A model generated the notes under the pieces. It was not told where the DNA came from, made no database searches, and saw only the letters and a program-made list of their open reading frames with translations. This document shows, one piece after another, positions 35,741 through 45,039 of a stretch of 64,000 bases of DNA. Source of the DNA: Plantactinospora mayteni (GTDB taxonomy: Bacteria; Actinomycetota; Actinomycetes; Mycobacteriales; Micromonosporaceae); the NCBI RefSeq assembly GCF_016862935.1, contig NZ_BONX01000009.1, positions 1 through 64,000 on the forward strand. The letters are read 5' to 3'. The translations under genes were made by a program, and so were the position numbers. How positions within the stretch are numbered: the stretch's first letter is position 1; each line of letters begins with the position of its first letter.

Positions 35741-35844
35741 CCGGCTGGGCCCGCCGGACGTGCCCGCGCGCTGCCCGGCGGCGACCGGACCGGGGCGTAC
35801 GGTGATTCGGGTCGGTGGGCTGCGCGGTGTGGTATCCGGCCGGA

Positions 35845-35850
35845 TAGGGT
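35845..35850 (+). promoter_or_regulatory. -10 box of the DUF3090 gene, leaderless
   Basis: TAGGGT ends 7 nt before ATG 35858, so the DUF3090 gene can be transcribed independently of the phosphatase gene. Confidence 0.5.
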
Positions 35851-35857
35851 CGTGGGT

Positions 35858-36436
35858 ATGACCCACCAGGTGCACGCATTCGAGCCGCCCGAGCGGTTCG
35901 TCGCCGGAACTGTGGGTCCGCCGGGTGAGCGGACGTTCTTCCTCCAGGCGCGCGGCGGAGGCCGCCTGGTCAGCGTCGCGCTGGAGAAGGTTCAGGTCTC
36001 GCTGCTGGCCGAGAAGCTGGAGGAGTTGCTGACCGAGGCGCACCGGCGGTTCGGTGTCGAGCTGCCCGAGCCGCCCCCGGTCACCTCGGACAACGAGCCG
36101 CTGGACACGCCGGTCGACGAGGAGTTCCGGGTCGGCACCCTCGGCCTGGCCTTCGACGTCGACACCGCCACGGTGGTGATCGAGGCGATCGCGGCCGGGG
36201 AGGCCGAGACGGAGGTCGAACTCGGCGGCGGCGAGGAGGAGGCCGACGAGGACGACGAGGAGCCGGACGACGACCTCGACCGGCTGCGCGTCCGGTTGAC
36301 CCCCCAGGCGACCCGCGAGTTCATCGAGCGGGCTCGCCGGGTGGTGGCGGCGGGCCGGCCGCCGTGCCCGCTCTGCGGCCAGCCGCTCGACCCGGCCGGA
36401 CACCTCTGTCCCCGTCACAACGGCTACCACCGGTGA
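35858..36436 (+). CDS. DUF3090-family protein
   Basis: 192 aa from ATG 35858. Starts MTHQVHAFEPPERFVAGTVG, with the GERTFFLQARGGGRLVSVAL strand pair, an acidic loop GGGEEEADEDDEEPDDD (about 127-143) and a C-terminal zinc-ribbon-like CPLCGQPLDPAGHLCPRHNG (four Cys/His ligands). The family has no established function; it is nearly always found with a SCO1664-type kinase-like protein, 31 bp downstream here. Confidence 0.88.
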   Translation: MTHQVHAFEPPERFVAGTVGPPGERTFFLQARGGGRLVSVALEKVQVSLLAEKLEELLTEAHRRFGVELPEPPPVTSDNEPLDTPVDEEFRVGTLGLAFDVDTATVVIEAIAAGEAETEVELGGGEEEADEDDEEPDDDLDRLRVRLTPQATREFIERARRVVAAGRPPCPLCGQPLDPAGHLCPRHNGYHR

Positions 36437-36467
36437 CCGTCGCCGTGCCGCGGCCGGGACCGGCCCG

Positions 36468-37286
36468 GTGACCTCGTCCGAACTGCGACCCGTGCTGGAC
36501 GAGAGCGACGCCCTGCGCCTCCTGCTCGGGGGCGAGTTCGAGCTGGAGGGTCGGCTGGTCGACGCCTCCAACACGACGCTGCGCGGCTTCCTGAGCCTGG
36601 ACGGGGTCACCGCCCGCTGCGTCTACAAGCCGATCCGGGGCGAGCGGCCACTCTGGGACTTCCCGGACGGCACCCTGGCCGGTCGGGAGGTCTCCGCCTA
36701 CCTGCTCTCCCGGGCCACCGGGTGGGACCTGGTCCCGCCGACGGTCCTCCGGGACGGCCCGCTCGGCCCCGGCGCCTGCCAGCTCTGGATCGACGAGCCG
36801 GAGCAGGCCGAGCCGCTGGTCGGGTTCGTACCGGCCCGGAGCCTGCCGGCCCGGTGGTTCCGGGTCGCGGCAGCCCGCGACGACGACGGCGCCCCGTACG
36901 CCCTCGCGCACGCCGACGACCCCCGGCTGGCCCGGCTCGCCGTGCTGGACGCGGTGATCAACAACGCGGACCGCAAGGGCGGGCACGTGCTCGTCGGGCC
37001 GGACGACCGGATCTACGGCGTCGACCACGGGGTCTGCTTCCACTGCGAGGACAAGCTCCGGACGGTGCTCTGGGGCTGGGCGTGCCGAGACCTGCCGCCG
37101 GACGCGCTGGAGATGCTGACCGAGCTGGCCCGGGGGCTGACCGGCCCGCTGGGGGAGAGCCTGGCCGAGCACCTGACGATCGGCGAGGTCGCCGCGTTGG
37201 CCCGCCGGGTCGACCGGCTGCTGGCGACGGCCCGGTTTCCGGAGCCGTCCGAGGAGTGGCCGGCCATCCCCTGGCCCCCGATCTGA
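36468..37286 (+). CDS. SCO1664-family protein (PI3/4-kinase-like fold)
   Basis: 272 aa from GTG 36468, 31 bp after the DUF3090 gene. Contains CVYKPIRGERPLWDFPDGTL (Lys of an ATP site, about 51-70), LVPPTVLRDGPLGPGACQLW, the catalytic-type LDAVINNADRKGGHVL (about 162-177) and YGVDHGVCFH near 184-193, which parallel the N-x-D and D-x-G loops of PI3/4-kinase-like phosphotransferases. Substrate unknown; partner of DUF3090 and of the histidine phosphatase, possibly as an opposing kinase/phosphatase pair. The stop-codon region is duplicated downstream. Confidence 0.88.
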   Translation: MTSSELRPVLDESDALRLLLGGEFELEGRLVDASNTTLRGFLSLDGVTARCVYKPIRGERPLWDFPDGTLAGREVSAYLLSRATGWDLVPPTVLRDGPLGPGACQLWIDEPEQAEPLVGFVPARSLPARWFRVAAARDDDGAPYALAHADDPRLARLAVLDAVINNADRKGGHVLVGPDDRIYGVDHGVCFHCEDKLRTVLWGWACRDLPPDALEMLTELARGLTGPLGESLAEHLTIGEVAALARRVDRLLATARFPEPSEEWPAIPWPPI

Positions 37287-37324
37287 GCCCCCGTCCGCCT
37301 CTGCCGTCCGCCGATCTGAGCCCC
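37278..37324 (+). repeat. 14-bp direct repeat across the SCO1664-type stop codon
   Basis: CCGATCTGAGCCCC occurs at 37278-37291 (its TGA ends the gene) and at 37311-37324. A CCGCCT..TGCCG segment follows each copy, giving a period of about 33 bp. Confidence 0.8.
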
Positions 37325-37472
37325 GGCTGCCCGCCCGCCTGTGCCGCCCGCTCGCCCGGCCGCCAGCCCCCGCCGACCGCTGCCGGGCCAGCCTGCTCCG
37401 GACCGTCGGGCGGACCCTGTCGATCTGATCACCCCTGCCGTCAGGGCCGGGGTTGGTGTCCGCCCGGCTGAC

Positions 37473-37478
37473 TAGTCT
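37473..37478 (+). promoter_or_regulatory. -10 box of mshC, leaderless
   Basis: TAGTCT ends 6 nt before ATG 37485. TTGGTG at 37453-37458 could be a -35, though the 14-bp spacer is short. Confidence 0.5.
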
Positions 37479-37484
37479 GTGACC

Positions 37485-38723
37485 ATGGAAACCTGGATGG
37501 GTCACGAGATTCCGCGGCTGCCGGGCAGGGGACCGCAGCTCGCTCTGTACGACTCGGCACGCCGGGGCGTGCACCCGACCCGCCCTTCCGGGCCGGCGAC
37601 CATGTACGTCTGCGGCATCACCCCGTACGACGCTACCCATCTGGGGCATGCCGCGACGATGATCGCCTTCGACGTCGTACAGCGGGTGTGGCGGGACGGC
37701 GGCCATCCGGTCAGCTACGTGCAGAACGTCACCGACATCGACGATCCGCTGCTGGAGCGCGCCGAGCGGGACGGCGAGGACTGGGTGGTGCTGGCGATGC
37801 GGGAGACCGCGCTGTTCCGGGAGGACATGGAGGCGCTGCGGATGATCCCGCCCGCCCACTACGTCGGCGCCGTCGAGTCGATCCCGGCGATCGCCGAGAA
37901 GGTCCGGGTACTGCTGGACGACGGTGCGGCGTACCGGCTCGGCGACGGCACCGGGGACGTCTACTTCGACCTCTCCGCCGCGCCCCGGTTCGGCTACGAG
38001 TCCAACCTCTCCCGGGAGGAGATGCTCGGCTACTTCGCCGAGCGGGGCGGTGATCCGGACCGGGCCGGCAAGCGGGACCGTCTCGACCCGCTGCTCTGGC
38101 GCGGCGCCCGGGACGGCGAGCCGGCCTGGGAGGGTGGCCCGCTGGGCCCCGGGCGGCCAGGCTGGCACATCGAGTGCGCGGTGATCGCGATGGCGCTGCT
38201 CGGGGACACCATCGACGTCCAGGGCGGCGGCAACGACCTGCTCTTTCCGCACCACGAGTGTTCGGCGGCGCACGCCGAGCGGCTGACCGGGGCGGAGCCG
38301 TTCGCCCGGCACTACGTACACGCCGGGATGATCGGCCTGGACGGCGAGAAGATGTCGAAGTCCAAGGGGAACCTGGTCTTCGTCTCCCGGCTCCGGGCCG
38401 ACCACGTGGACCCGATGGCGGTGCGGCTGGCGCTGCTCGCCGGTCACTACCGCAGCGACCGGGAGTGGACCGACGACCTGCTCAAGGAGGGCACGAAGCG
38501 GCTGGCCCGGTGGCGGGAGGCCGCCACCGCGCCGTCCGGGCCCGCCGGCCCCGAGCTGCTGGCCGGGGTACGCGAGCGGCTCGCCGACGACCTGGACACG
38601 CCGGGCGCGCTGGCCCTGGTGGACCGCTGGGCGGATGCCGCGCTGGCCCGGTCCGGTGCCGATCCCGCCGCACCGGACCTGATGGCCGCTACCGTCGACG
38701 CCCTGCTCGGCATCAGGCTGTAA
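37485..38723 (+). CDS. mshC: L-cysteine:1D-myo-inositol 2-amino-2-deoxy-alpha-D-glucopyranoside ligase
   Basis: 412 aa, as expected for MshC. Class-I tRNA-synthetase-like fold related to CysRS: zinc ligands Cys43 (MYVCGIT), Cys231 and His256 (FPHHE), the HIGH-type THLGH (51-55) and KMSKS (289-293). [16 protein letters not shown] near the N-terminus and [11 protein letters not shown] distinguish it from CysRS. It joins cysteine to GlcN-Ins with ATP, the third step of mycothiol synthesis in the cytosol. Start from the TAGTCT box; an in-frame GTG lies at 37479. Confidence 0.95.
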   Translation: METWMGHEIPRLPGRGPQLALYDSARRGVHPTRPSGPATMYVCGITPYDATHLGHAATMIAFDVVQRVWRDGGHPVSYVQNVTDIDDPLLERAERDGEDWVVLAMRETALFREDMEALRMIPPAHYVGAVESIPAIAEKVRVLLDDGAAYRLGDGTGDVYFDLSAAPRFGYESNLSREEMLGYFAERGGDPDRAGKRDRLDPLLWRGARDGEPAWEGGPLGPGRPGWHIECAVIAMALLGDTIDVQGGGNDLLFPHHECSAAHAERLTGAEPFARHYVHAGMIGLDGEKMSKSKGNLVFVSRLRADHVDPMAVRLALLAGHYRSDREWTDDLLKEGTKRLARWREAATAPSGPAGPELLAGVRERLADDLDTPGALALVDRWADAALARSGADPAAPDLMAATVDALLGIRL

Positions 38724-38781
38724 GCCGCCCCCCGAGGTCCCCTCACCCGCTCTGGGCTGCGGAAGGACCTCGGGGCACCGC

Positions 38782-39573
38782 TCAGCCGAGCACCAGCCCC
38801 GGGTCCGGGTCGGGTTCCGGCGCGGGGCCGGGGACCTGATACTGCTCGGTCAGCGTGGTCATCGGCCCGGGCCAGGTCGCCTGGGCCACCTCGATCGGCC
38901 GGTGGCTGGCGTCGTAGGCGACGTGCAGCAGGTGCAGCACCGGGGTGTCGGGGCGAATCTGGAGGATCTCCGCCTCCTCCCGGCTCGGCTGTCGGGCGCT
39001 GATCTGGTCGGTCGCCGACACGTAGCGCCGGCCGATCGCCTCCTCGGCCTCCTGGTAGAGCGGCCGGCCGTACGCCTCCATCCGCTCCAGGCTGGTGCCG
39101 GCGGCGTCGGCGGTGCGGAACCAGGAGGCGCCGACCTCGACCGGTACCTCCTCGGTGCGTACCAGGTGCCGCCGGACGATCAGCTCGGTGCCGTCCGGTA
39201 CCCCGAACGCGTCGGCCACCTCGGGTGGGGCGGGTGCCCGGCCGACCTGCACCAACTGCTGCCGGTACCGGGCGGCCAGGTCGGCGTGGTAGCCCCGGTG
39301 TCCGCCGTACCGGCCCCGGGAGAGCCGGTTGAGTCGGCGGCGGGTACCCCGGACGTACGTGCCGGAGCCCGGCTTGGTGATCAACACGCCCTCCACCCGC
39401 AACTGGTCGATGGCGCGCTGCACGGTCTGCTTGGCCACCCCGAACATCTCGGCGATGGCCGGGATGGACGGCAGTCGCTCACCGGCCGCCCAGTCGCCCG
39501 CCCGGATTCGCGCCCGCAATTGCGCGGCGATCTGCCGGTGGGGAAACTCGGCCGCTCCCGGGTTGATCTGCAC
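38782..39573 (-). CDS. GntR/HutC-family transcriptional regulator
   Basis: 263 aa from GTG 39573 with GGAGG 5 nt upstream; the longer open frame upstream lacks similarity. GntR winged helix (about 10-75: FPHRQIAAQLRARIRAGDW, MFGVAKQTVQRAIDQLRVEG, SGTYV) followed by a UTRA effector domain (about 95-245: DGTELIVRRHLVRTEEVPV, VLHLLHVAYDASHRPIEVAQ). A Pro/Asp tail ends it. HutC-type regulators sense small metabolites; no target operon is adjacent. A CTAGG-TT-CCTAG dyad upstream probably serves autoregulation. Confidence 0.9.
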   Translation of the reverse strand: MQINPGAAEFPHRQIAAQLRARIRAGDWAAGERLPSIPAIAEMFGVAKQTVQRAIDQLRVEGVLITKPGSGTYVRGTRRRLNRLSRGRYGGHRGYHADLAARYRQQLVQVGRAPAPPEVADAFGVPDGTELIVRRHLVRTEEVPVEVGASWFRTADAAGTSLERMEAYGRPLYQEAEEAIGRRYVSATDQISARQPSREEAEILQIRPDTPVLHLLHVAYDASHRPIEVAQATWPGPMTTLTEQYQVPGPAPEPDPDPGLVLG

Positions 39574-39620
39574 TGTGCCCTCCGTCCAGGTCTTCCACGC
39601 AGGTCTTCCGCCCAGCAATA

Positions 39621-39635
39621 ACGCTAGGTTCCTAG
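39621..39635 (-). promoter_or_regulatory. Operator dyad overlapping the gntR promoter
   Basis: CTAGG-TT-CCTAG (39624-39635) is a perfect 5-bp dyad. On the minus strand it overlaps TAGCGT (39626-39621), a -10-like box about 48 bp before the GTG, so binding there would block transcription. Confidence 0.5.
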
Positions 39636-39867
39636 GATGCCGTACGGGGTGTGCACCGGGCAACCGAAACGACAAGCCAACTACCGAAAGCTTCGCGTCT
39701 CCGGATCAGTCGGCACGGAACACCCCGCCGCCGGTTGAACCGGGCCGGCCACGGGGGCGGTCACCGAGGGCGGTCACCGGGCACCGGGCGGCGCCGCGGG
39801 ATGTCTCCCGAGCCGCAGGGCCACCGACATCCGCCTGCGGCACCTGCTCCTCGCGGCACACCCCTGC

Positions 39868-39924
39868 TCACCTGTACACCAGATGCGCTACCGGCGACGG
39901 TTAGCGCATCTGGTGTACAGGTGA
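39868..39924. repeat. Perfect 23-bp inverted repeat with 11-nt loop
   Basis: The 23 bases 39868-39890 (TCACCTGTACACCAGATGCG...) are exactly complemented by 39902-39924; the loop is CCGGCGACGGT, which can extend the stem with one bulge. It lies in the 613-bp gap 39574-40186 between gntR and the PAC2 gene, 263 bp past the PAC2 stop. No U-tract. Terminator, stable small RNA or recombination site are possible. The rest of the gap shows no supported gene. Confidence 0.8.
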
Positions 39925-40186
39925 ACGGGGGAGTCACCCCGGGCGCGTCGGGCGGGAGGCAGGCGCGGGGTGGATGGGTGGGTGTGGTGGGGGGCTGGGC
40001 GTGACGGTGTCGGCGAGGGGCGCCGTAGGTGGAGACGGTCGGCGGTGCGAGCGGGTGTCACCCACCTGGCGGGGCGTGGTGGAGACGGGCCGGCGGGTGC
40101 GAGCGGGCGTCGTCCGGCTGGGAGGGCGTGCCGGAGTTACCGGGGCGCCGGCCGGCCTGCGGTGCGGCCGGCGCGGCAACCCGGGT

Positions 40187-41056
40187 CTACCAGGAGCCGG
40201 CGGTGGGGCCGGCCGAGCCGCCGCGACGGCGCAGGTACTTCTCGAACTCCTGAGCGATCTCGTCGCCGGTCAGCGGCTGGATGCCGGCGTCGCCGACCCG
40301 TTCCTCCAGTTCGCGGACGTACTCGCCGAGTTCGGCGTCCTGCTCGGCGGCGGTACGGACCCGCTGCTCCCACTCGGCGGCCTCCTCGGCCAGGTCCGAC
40401 ATCGGGACCGGCAGGTCGAGCACCTCCTCGACCCGGTGCAGCAGCGCCAGCGTCGCCTTCGGGCAGGGCGGGTTGTTGGCGTAGTGCGGCACGTGCACCC
40501 AGAACGACACCGCGTCGACCTCGGCCCGGGTGGCCGCGTCGTGCAGTACCCCGACGATCCCGGTCGGGCCGTCGTAGCGGGTCGGGGTGAGCTGGTAGCG
40601 CTCGGCGGCGTCCTTGTCCGAGGCACTGCCGCTGATCGGCAGCGGCCGGGTGTACGGCACGTCGGCCAGCAGCGCGCCGAGCAGCACGATCCGGTTGATC
40701 TCCAGGCTGTGGCAGAGTTCGAGCACCTGCTCGCAGAAGGTGCGCCAGCGCATGCTCGGCTCGATGCCCCGGATCAGCACCACGTCCCGGTCCGTACCGG
40801 CCGGACTGGCCCGCATGAACCGGGTGGTCGGCCACTCGACCCGGCGGGTCTCGCCGTCGGCCATCGTGATCGTCGGCCGGCTCACCTGGAAGTCGTAGAA
40901 GTCCTCGGGGTCGAGTTCGGTGATCTGGCGCGCCTCCCACACCTGTTCGAGGTGCTCGACCGCCGCGGTGGAGGCGTCGGCCGCGTCGTTCCAGCCCTCG
41001 AAGGCCGCGATCGCGACCGGCGAGCGCAGCACGGGCAGCCCGTCGAACTCGGTCAC
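40187..41056 (-). CDS. PAC2-family protein
   Basis: 289 aa from GTG 41056. PVAIAAFEGWNDAADASTAAVEHL (about 13-36), the RRVEWPTTRFMRASP segment and VVLLRGIEP-like VVLIRGIEPSMRWRTF (about 91-106), then VSFWVHVPHYANNPPCPKATLALL are typical of the PAC2 (proteasome assembly chaperone 2-like) family, with an acidic helical C-terminus. In Actinobacteria it is widespread close to mshC, metH and the proteasome genes. A role in proteasome assembly has been proposed from the eukaryotic name only; bacterial function is not settled. Confidence 0.9.
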   Translation of the reverse strand: MTEFDGLPVLRSPVAIAAFEGWNDAADASTAAVEHLEQVWEARQITELDPEDFYDFQVSRPTITMADGETRRVEWPTTRFMRASPAGTDRDVVLIRGIEPSMRWRTFCEQVLELCHSLEINRIVLLGALLADVPYTRPLPISGSASDKDAAERYQLTPTRYDGPTGIVGVLHDAATRAEVDAVSFWVHVPHYANNPPCPKATLALLHRVEEVLDLPVPMSDLAEEAAEWEQRVRTAAEQDAELGEYVRELEERVGDAGIQPLTGDEIAQEFEKYLRRRGGSAGPTAGSW

Positions 41057-41296
41057 GCCCTATCCCCAGCGTGCGTGCCACGGCCGAGCCGGGCGGGCCG
41101 GAGCCGCCCGGTGGTGCCCGCGATGTGCCTGGTGCTGCCGTCCCTGTTGTCCCTCACGTCCGTCAGCCTACGTCCCGGACTCGGATGCGGCCCGCCGGCC
41201 GCGCCGGCTCGGCCGCCCGGGGAAGCGGTCCCGGCGGGCGGCACCAGCAGGCTGCCCCGGACATCCAGGGACGGAAGGGGCGATTGCCCGCCGGAT

Positions 41297-41355
41297 CGTA
41301 CGTTGGGGAACGGTACGCCTACAACCGGTTGCCGGAACCGGGTCCGGACTAGCCT
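41297..41355 (+). promoter_or_regulatory. metH promoter with two hairpins
   Basis: TAGCCT (41350-41355) ends 6 nt before the metH GTG, so the mRNA is probably leaderless; TTGCCG (41329-41334) is a possible -35. Two dyads precede or overlap it: CGTACGTT...AACGGTACG (41297-41317, one bulge) and CCGGTT-GCCGG-AACCGG (41325-41341). No cobalamin or SAM riboswitch is visible in 41057-41361. Confidence 0.5.
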
Positions 41356-41361
41356 GGAGCC

Positions 41362-44300
41362 GTGCCGACTCCGCTACGTGACGCGCTCGGCGGCCGGGTG
41401 CTGGTCGCCGACGGTGCGATGGGGACGATGTTGCAGGCGGCCGAGCTGACCCTGGACGACTTCGAGGGCCACGAGGGCTGCAACGAGATACTCAACGTGA
41501 GCCGGCCCGACGTGGTCCGGTCGGTCCACGACGCGTACCTCGCCGCCGGGGCGGACTGTGTCGAGACGAACACCTTCGGCACCAACCTCTCGGCACTGCG
41601 CGAGTACGGCATCGAGCAGCGGATCACCGAACTGGCCGAGGCCGGCGCCCGACTGGCCCGGCAGGCCGCCGACGCGGCGAGCACCCCGGAGCGGCCCCGG
41701 TACGTGCTCGGCGCGATGGGGCCGGGGACCAAGCTGCCGACCCTGGGACACCTCGGCTATCCCGAGCTGCGCGACGCGTACCAGCGGAACGCGGCCGGGC
41801 TGGTCGCCGGCGGGGTGGACGGGCTGGTCGTGGAGACCTGTCAGGACCTGCTCCAGGTCAAGGCGGCGGTGGTCGGGGCCCGCCGGGCGCTGGCCGAGGC
41901 CGGTCGGGAGCTGCCGGTGATCTGCCACGTCACGGTCGAGACCACCGGCACCATGTTGCTGGGCAGCGAGATCGGCGCGGCGCTGACCGCGCTGGAGCCG
42001 CTCGGCATCGACCTGATCGGGCTCAACTGCGCCACCGGGCCGGCCGAGATGGCCGAGCACCTGCGCTACCTGTCCCGGCACGCCCGGATCCCGCTGTCGG
42101 TGATGCCGAACGCCGGCCTGCCGGAGCTGACCGCCGACGGGGCCCGCTATCCGCTGACCCCGGAGGAGTTGGCGGACGCGCTGGCGGGCTTTGTCGACGA
42201 GTACGGGCTCTCCCTGGTCGGCGGCTGTTGCGGCAGCACACCGGAGCACATCCGGGCGGTGGTGGAGCGGCTGGGTGACACGGTGGCGCCGCCCCGTACG
42301 CCCGAGCCGGAGCCCGGGGTGGCGAGCCTCTACCACCAGGTGCCGTTCGCCCAGGACGCCAGCGTGCTGATGGTCGGCGAGCGGACCAACGCCAACGGCT
42401 CCAAGGCGTTCCGGGACGCGATGCTGGCCGGGGACTGGCAGGCGTGTGTCGAGATCGCCCGGAGCCAGGCCCGGGACGGGTCACACCTGCTCGACCTCTG
42501 CGTCGACTACGTCGGCCGGGACGGCGTACGCGACATGCGGGAGATCGCCGGCCGGTTCGCCACCGCCTCCACACTGCCGATCATGCTCGACTCGACCGAG
42601 CCGGCCGTCATCGAAGCCGGGCTGGAGATGCTCGGCGGCCGGTGCGTGGTCAACTCGGTGAACTTCGAGGACGGCGACGGCCCCGACTCCCGGTACGCCC
42701 GAGTGCTGCCGCTGGTCCGCGAGCACGGCGCCGCGGTGGTGGCGCTGACCATCGACGAGGAGGGGCAGGCCCGGACGGCGGAGTGGAAGGTACGGGTGGC
42801 GTCCCGGCTGGTCGACGACCTCACCGGCCGGTGGGGGATCGATCGCCGGGACATCCTGGTCGACTGCCTCACCTTCCCGATCGCCACCGGCCAGGAGGAG
42901 ACCCGCCGGGACGGCGTCGAGACGATCGAGGCGATCCGGGAGATCACCCGCCGCTATCCCGGGGTCAACTTCACGCTCGGCGTCTCGAACGTGTCGTTCG
43001 GGCTCAACCCGGCGGCCCGGCAGGTGCTCAACTCGGTCTTCCTGCACGAGTGCGTGCAGGCCGGCCTGACCAGCGCGATCGTGCACGCCAGCAAGATCCT
43101 GCCGATCGCCAGGATCCCGGACGAGCAGCGCGAGGCCGCGCTCGACCTGGTCTACGACCGGCGCCGCCCCGGGCACGACCCGGTGGCGCGGTTCATCGAC
43201 CTCTTCGAGGGGGTGGACGCCGCTTCGGCCCGAGCCAGCCGGGCGGAGGAGTTGGCCGCCCTGCCGGTCGACGAGCGGCTGAAGCGGCGGGTGGTCGACG
43301 GCGAGCGCAACGGCCTCGAAGCCGACCTCGACGAGGCGCTGACCACCCGGCCGGCGCTGACCATCGTCAACGAACTGCTGCTGGACGGGATGAGGGTGGT
43401 CGGCGAACTGTTCGGCGCCGGCCAGATGCAGTTGCCGTTCGTGCTCCAGTCGGCCGAGGTGATGAAGGCCGCGGTGGGCCATCTCGAACCGCACATGGAG
43501 AAGACCGACGACGGCGGCAAGGGCCGGATCGTGCTCGCCACCGTCAAGGGCGACGTGCACGACATCGGCAAGAACCTGGTCGACATCATCCTCTCCAACA
43601 ACGGCTACGACGTGGTCAACATCGGGATCAAGCAGCCGATCGCGGCGATCCTGGAGGCTGCCGAGGAGCACGGCGTGGACGCCATCGGGATGTCCGGGCT
43701 ACTGGTGAAGAGCACCGTGGTGATGAAGGAGAACCTGGCCGAGATGGCGTCCCGAGGTGTCGCGCGGCGCTGGCCGGTACTGCTCGGCGGTGCGGCGCTG
43801 ACCCGGTCGTACGTCGAGGACGACCTCCGGTCGACGTACGCCGGTGAGGTGCACTACGCCCGGGACGCCTTCGAGGGACTCTCCCTGATGGACCGGGTGA
43901 TGGCGGCGAAGCGGGGTGGTGCCCCGGTGGTGGACGCCGAGCGGGAGGCGGCCCTGGCCGCCCGGCGGGCCCGCCGGGACCGGCAGCGGGCCCGGACCGC
44001 CGCCGCGTTGCCGGAACTCTCCGACGACTCGGTCCGCTCGGACGTGCCGACCGACGTCACGGTGCCGACGCCGCCGTTCCTCGGTACCCGGGTCGTCAAG
44101 GGGATCCCGCTGGCCGACTACGCGGCGCTGCTGGACGAGCGGGCCACCTTCGGAGGCCAGTGGGGGCTGCGCGGCTCGCGCGGCGGCTCCGGGCCGAGCT
44201 ACCAGGAACTGGTGGAGACCGAGGGCCGGCCCCGGCTGCGCTCCTGGCTGGACCGGCTCGCCGCCGACCGGGTACTGGAGGCGGCGGTGGTCTACGGCTA

Positions 44301-44874
44301 CTTCCCGGCCTACGCCGACGGCAACGACCTGGTGCTGCTGGACGAGGGTGGCGGCACCGAACGGGCCCGGTTCAGCTTCCCCCGGCAGCGGCAGGAGCGC
44401 CGGCTCTGCCTGGCCGACTTCTTCCGGCCCCGGGGCGACCAACTCGACGTCGTCGCGCTGCAACTGGTCACCGTCGGTCAGCCGATCAGCGAGTACGCGG
44501 CGAAGCTCTTCGCCGGTGACGAGTACCGCGACTATCTGGAGGTGCACGGGCTGTCGGTGCAGCTCACCGAGGCATTGGCCGAGTACTGGCACCGCCGGAT
44601 CCGGACCGAGCTGACCCTGCCCGACGGCCGTACGGTGGCGGACGACGACCCGGCCGACCTCGCCGGACTGCTGCGTACCGACTACCGGGGCTGCCGGTAC
44701 GCGTTCGGTTATCCGGCCTGCCCGGACCTGGCGGACCGGGTGAAGCTGGTCGAGCTGCTCGGCGCGGAGCGGATCGGGGTCCGGCTGTCGGAGGAGTTCC
44801 AGCTCGTGCCGGAGCAGGCGACCGACGCGATCGTGGTGCACCACCCGGACGCCAGCTACTTCAACGCCCGGTGA
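41362..44874 (+). CDS. metH: Cobalamin-dependent methionine synthase
   Basis: 1170 aa, four modules in order. Homocysteine domain (1-300) with DGAMGTMLQ and zinc Cys in GLNCATG and GGCCGSTPEH. Pterin-binding domain (about 325-590) with MVGERTNANGSKAFRDAM. Cobalamin domain (about 630-870) with VKGDVHDIGKN, where His733 is the lower B12 ligand. AdoMet reactivation domain (about 890-1170) with RFSFPRQRQERRLCLADFF and YRGCRYAFGYPACPDL. It transfers methyl from methyl-tetrahydrofolate to homocysteine. Full length. GTG start fixed by the TAGCCT box; the stop region is duplicated downstream. Confidence 0.96.
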   Translation: MPTPLRDALGGRVLVADGAMGTMLQAAELTLDDFEGHEGCNEILNVSRPDVVRSVHDAYLAAGADCVETNTFGTNLSALREYGIEQRITELAEAGARLARQAADAASTPERPRYVLGAMGPGTKLPTLGHLGYPELRDAYQRNAAGLVAGGVDGLVVETCQDLLQVKAAVVGARRALAEAGRELPVICHVTVETTGTMLLGSEIGAALTALEPLGIDLIGLNCATGPAEMAEHLRYLSRHARIPLSVMPNAGLPELTADGARYPLTPEELADALAGFVDEYGLSLVGGCCGSTPEHIRAVVERLGDTVAPPRTPEPEPGVASLYHQVPFAQDASVLMVGERTNANGSKAFRDAMLAGDWQACVEIARSQARDGSHLLDLCVDYVGRDGVRDMREIAGRFATASTLPIMLDSTEPAVIEAGLEMLGGRCVVNSVNFEDGDGPDSRYARVLPLVREHGAAVVALTIDEEGQARTAEWKVRVASRLVDDLTGRWGIDRRDILVDCLTFPIATGQEETRRDGVETIEAIREITRRYPGVNFTLGVSNVSFGLNPAARQVLNSVFLHECVQAGLTSAIVHASKILPIARIPDEQREAALDLVYDRRRPGHDPVARFIDLFEGVDAASARASRAEELAALPVDERLKRRVVDGERNGLEADLDEALTTRPALTIVNELLLDGMRVVGELFGAGQMQLPFVLQSAEVMKAAVGHLEPHMEKTDDGGKGRIVLATVKGDVHDIGKNLVDIILSNNGYDVVNIGIKQPIAAILEAAEEHGVDAIGMSGLLVKSTVVMKENLAEMASRGVARRWPVLLGGAALTRSYVEDDLRSTYAGEVHYARDAFEGLSLMDRVMAAKRGGAPVVDAEREAALAARRARRDRQRARTAAALPELSDDSVRSDVPTDVTVPTPPFLGTRVVKGIPLADYAALLDERATFGGQWGLRGSRGGSGPSYQELVETEGRPRLRSWLDRLAADRVLEAAVVYGYFPAYADGNDLVLLDEGGGTERARFSFPRQRQERRLCLADFFRPRGDQLDVVALQLVTVGQPISEYAAKLFAGDEYRDYLEVHGLSVQLTEALAEYWHRRIRTELTLPDGRTVADDDPADLAGLLRTDYRGCRYAFGYPACPDLADRVKLVELLGAERIGVRLSEEFQLVPEQATDAIVVHHPDASYFNAR

Positions 44875-44940
44875 CCGCCGGAGGTCGAAACGCCTGGCAA
44901 GCGGCAAAGGTCGAAACGCCCGGTCACCGGGGAGGTAATT
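44864..44940 (+). repeat. 26-bp tandem repeat spanning the metH stop codon
   Basis: Units 44864-44889, 44890-44915 and a partial third from 44916. Each begins ACGCC(C/T)GG, and the first two end AGGTCGAA. The metH TGA lies in unit 1. Confidence 0.85.
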
Positions 44941-44976
44941 GGCGGCGAACTCCGGCGGAGCCGGGAACGCCCTGGA

Positions 44977-44982
44977 TAGCCT
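44977..44982 (+). promoter_or_regulatory. -10-like box of the luxR-type gene
   Basis: TAGCCT here would give a leader of about 50 nt to the ATG at 45040, which has its own GAGGGGG ribosome-binding site. Confidence 0.4.
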
Positions 44983-45039
44983 CCGGATGGAGGCCGAATC
45001 CGTCTCGTGTCCGGTGGAGGTCGCCGCCGAGGGGGTGCC

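Noticed and set aside
41057-41361. Cobalamin or SAM riboswitch before metH
   Set aside because: No B12 box or conserved SAM-riboswitch core; the TAGCCT box next to the GTG suggests a leaderless mRNA with no room for one.
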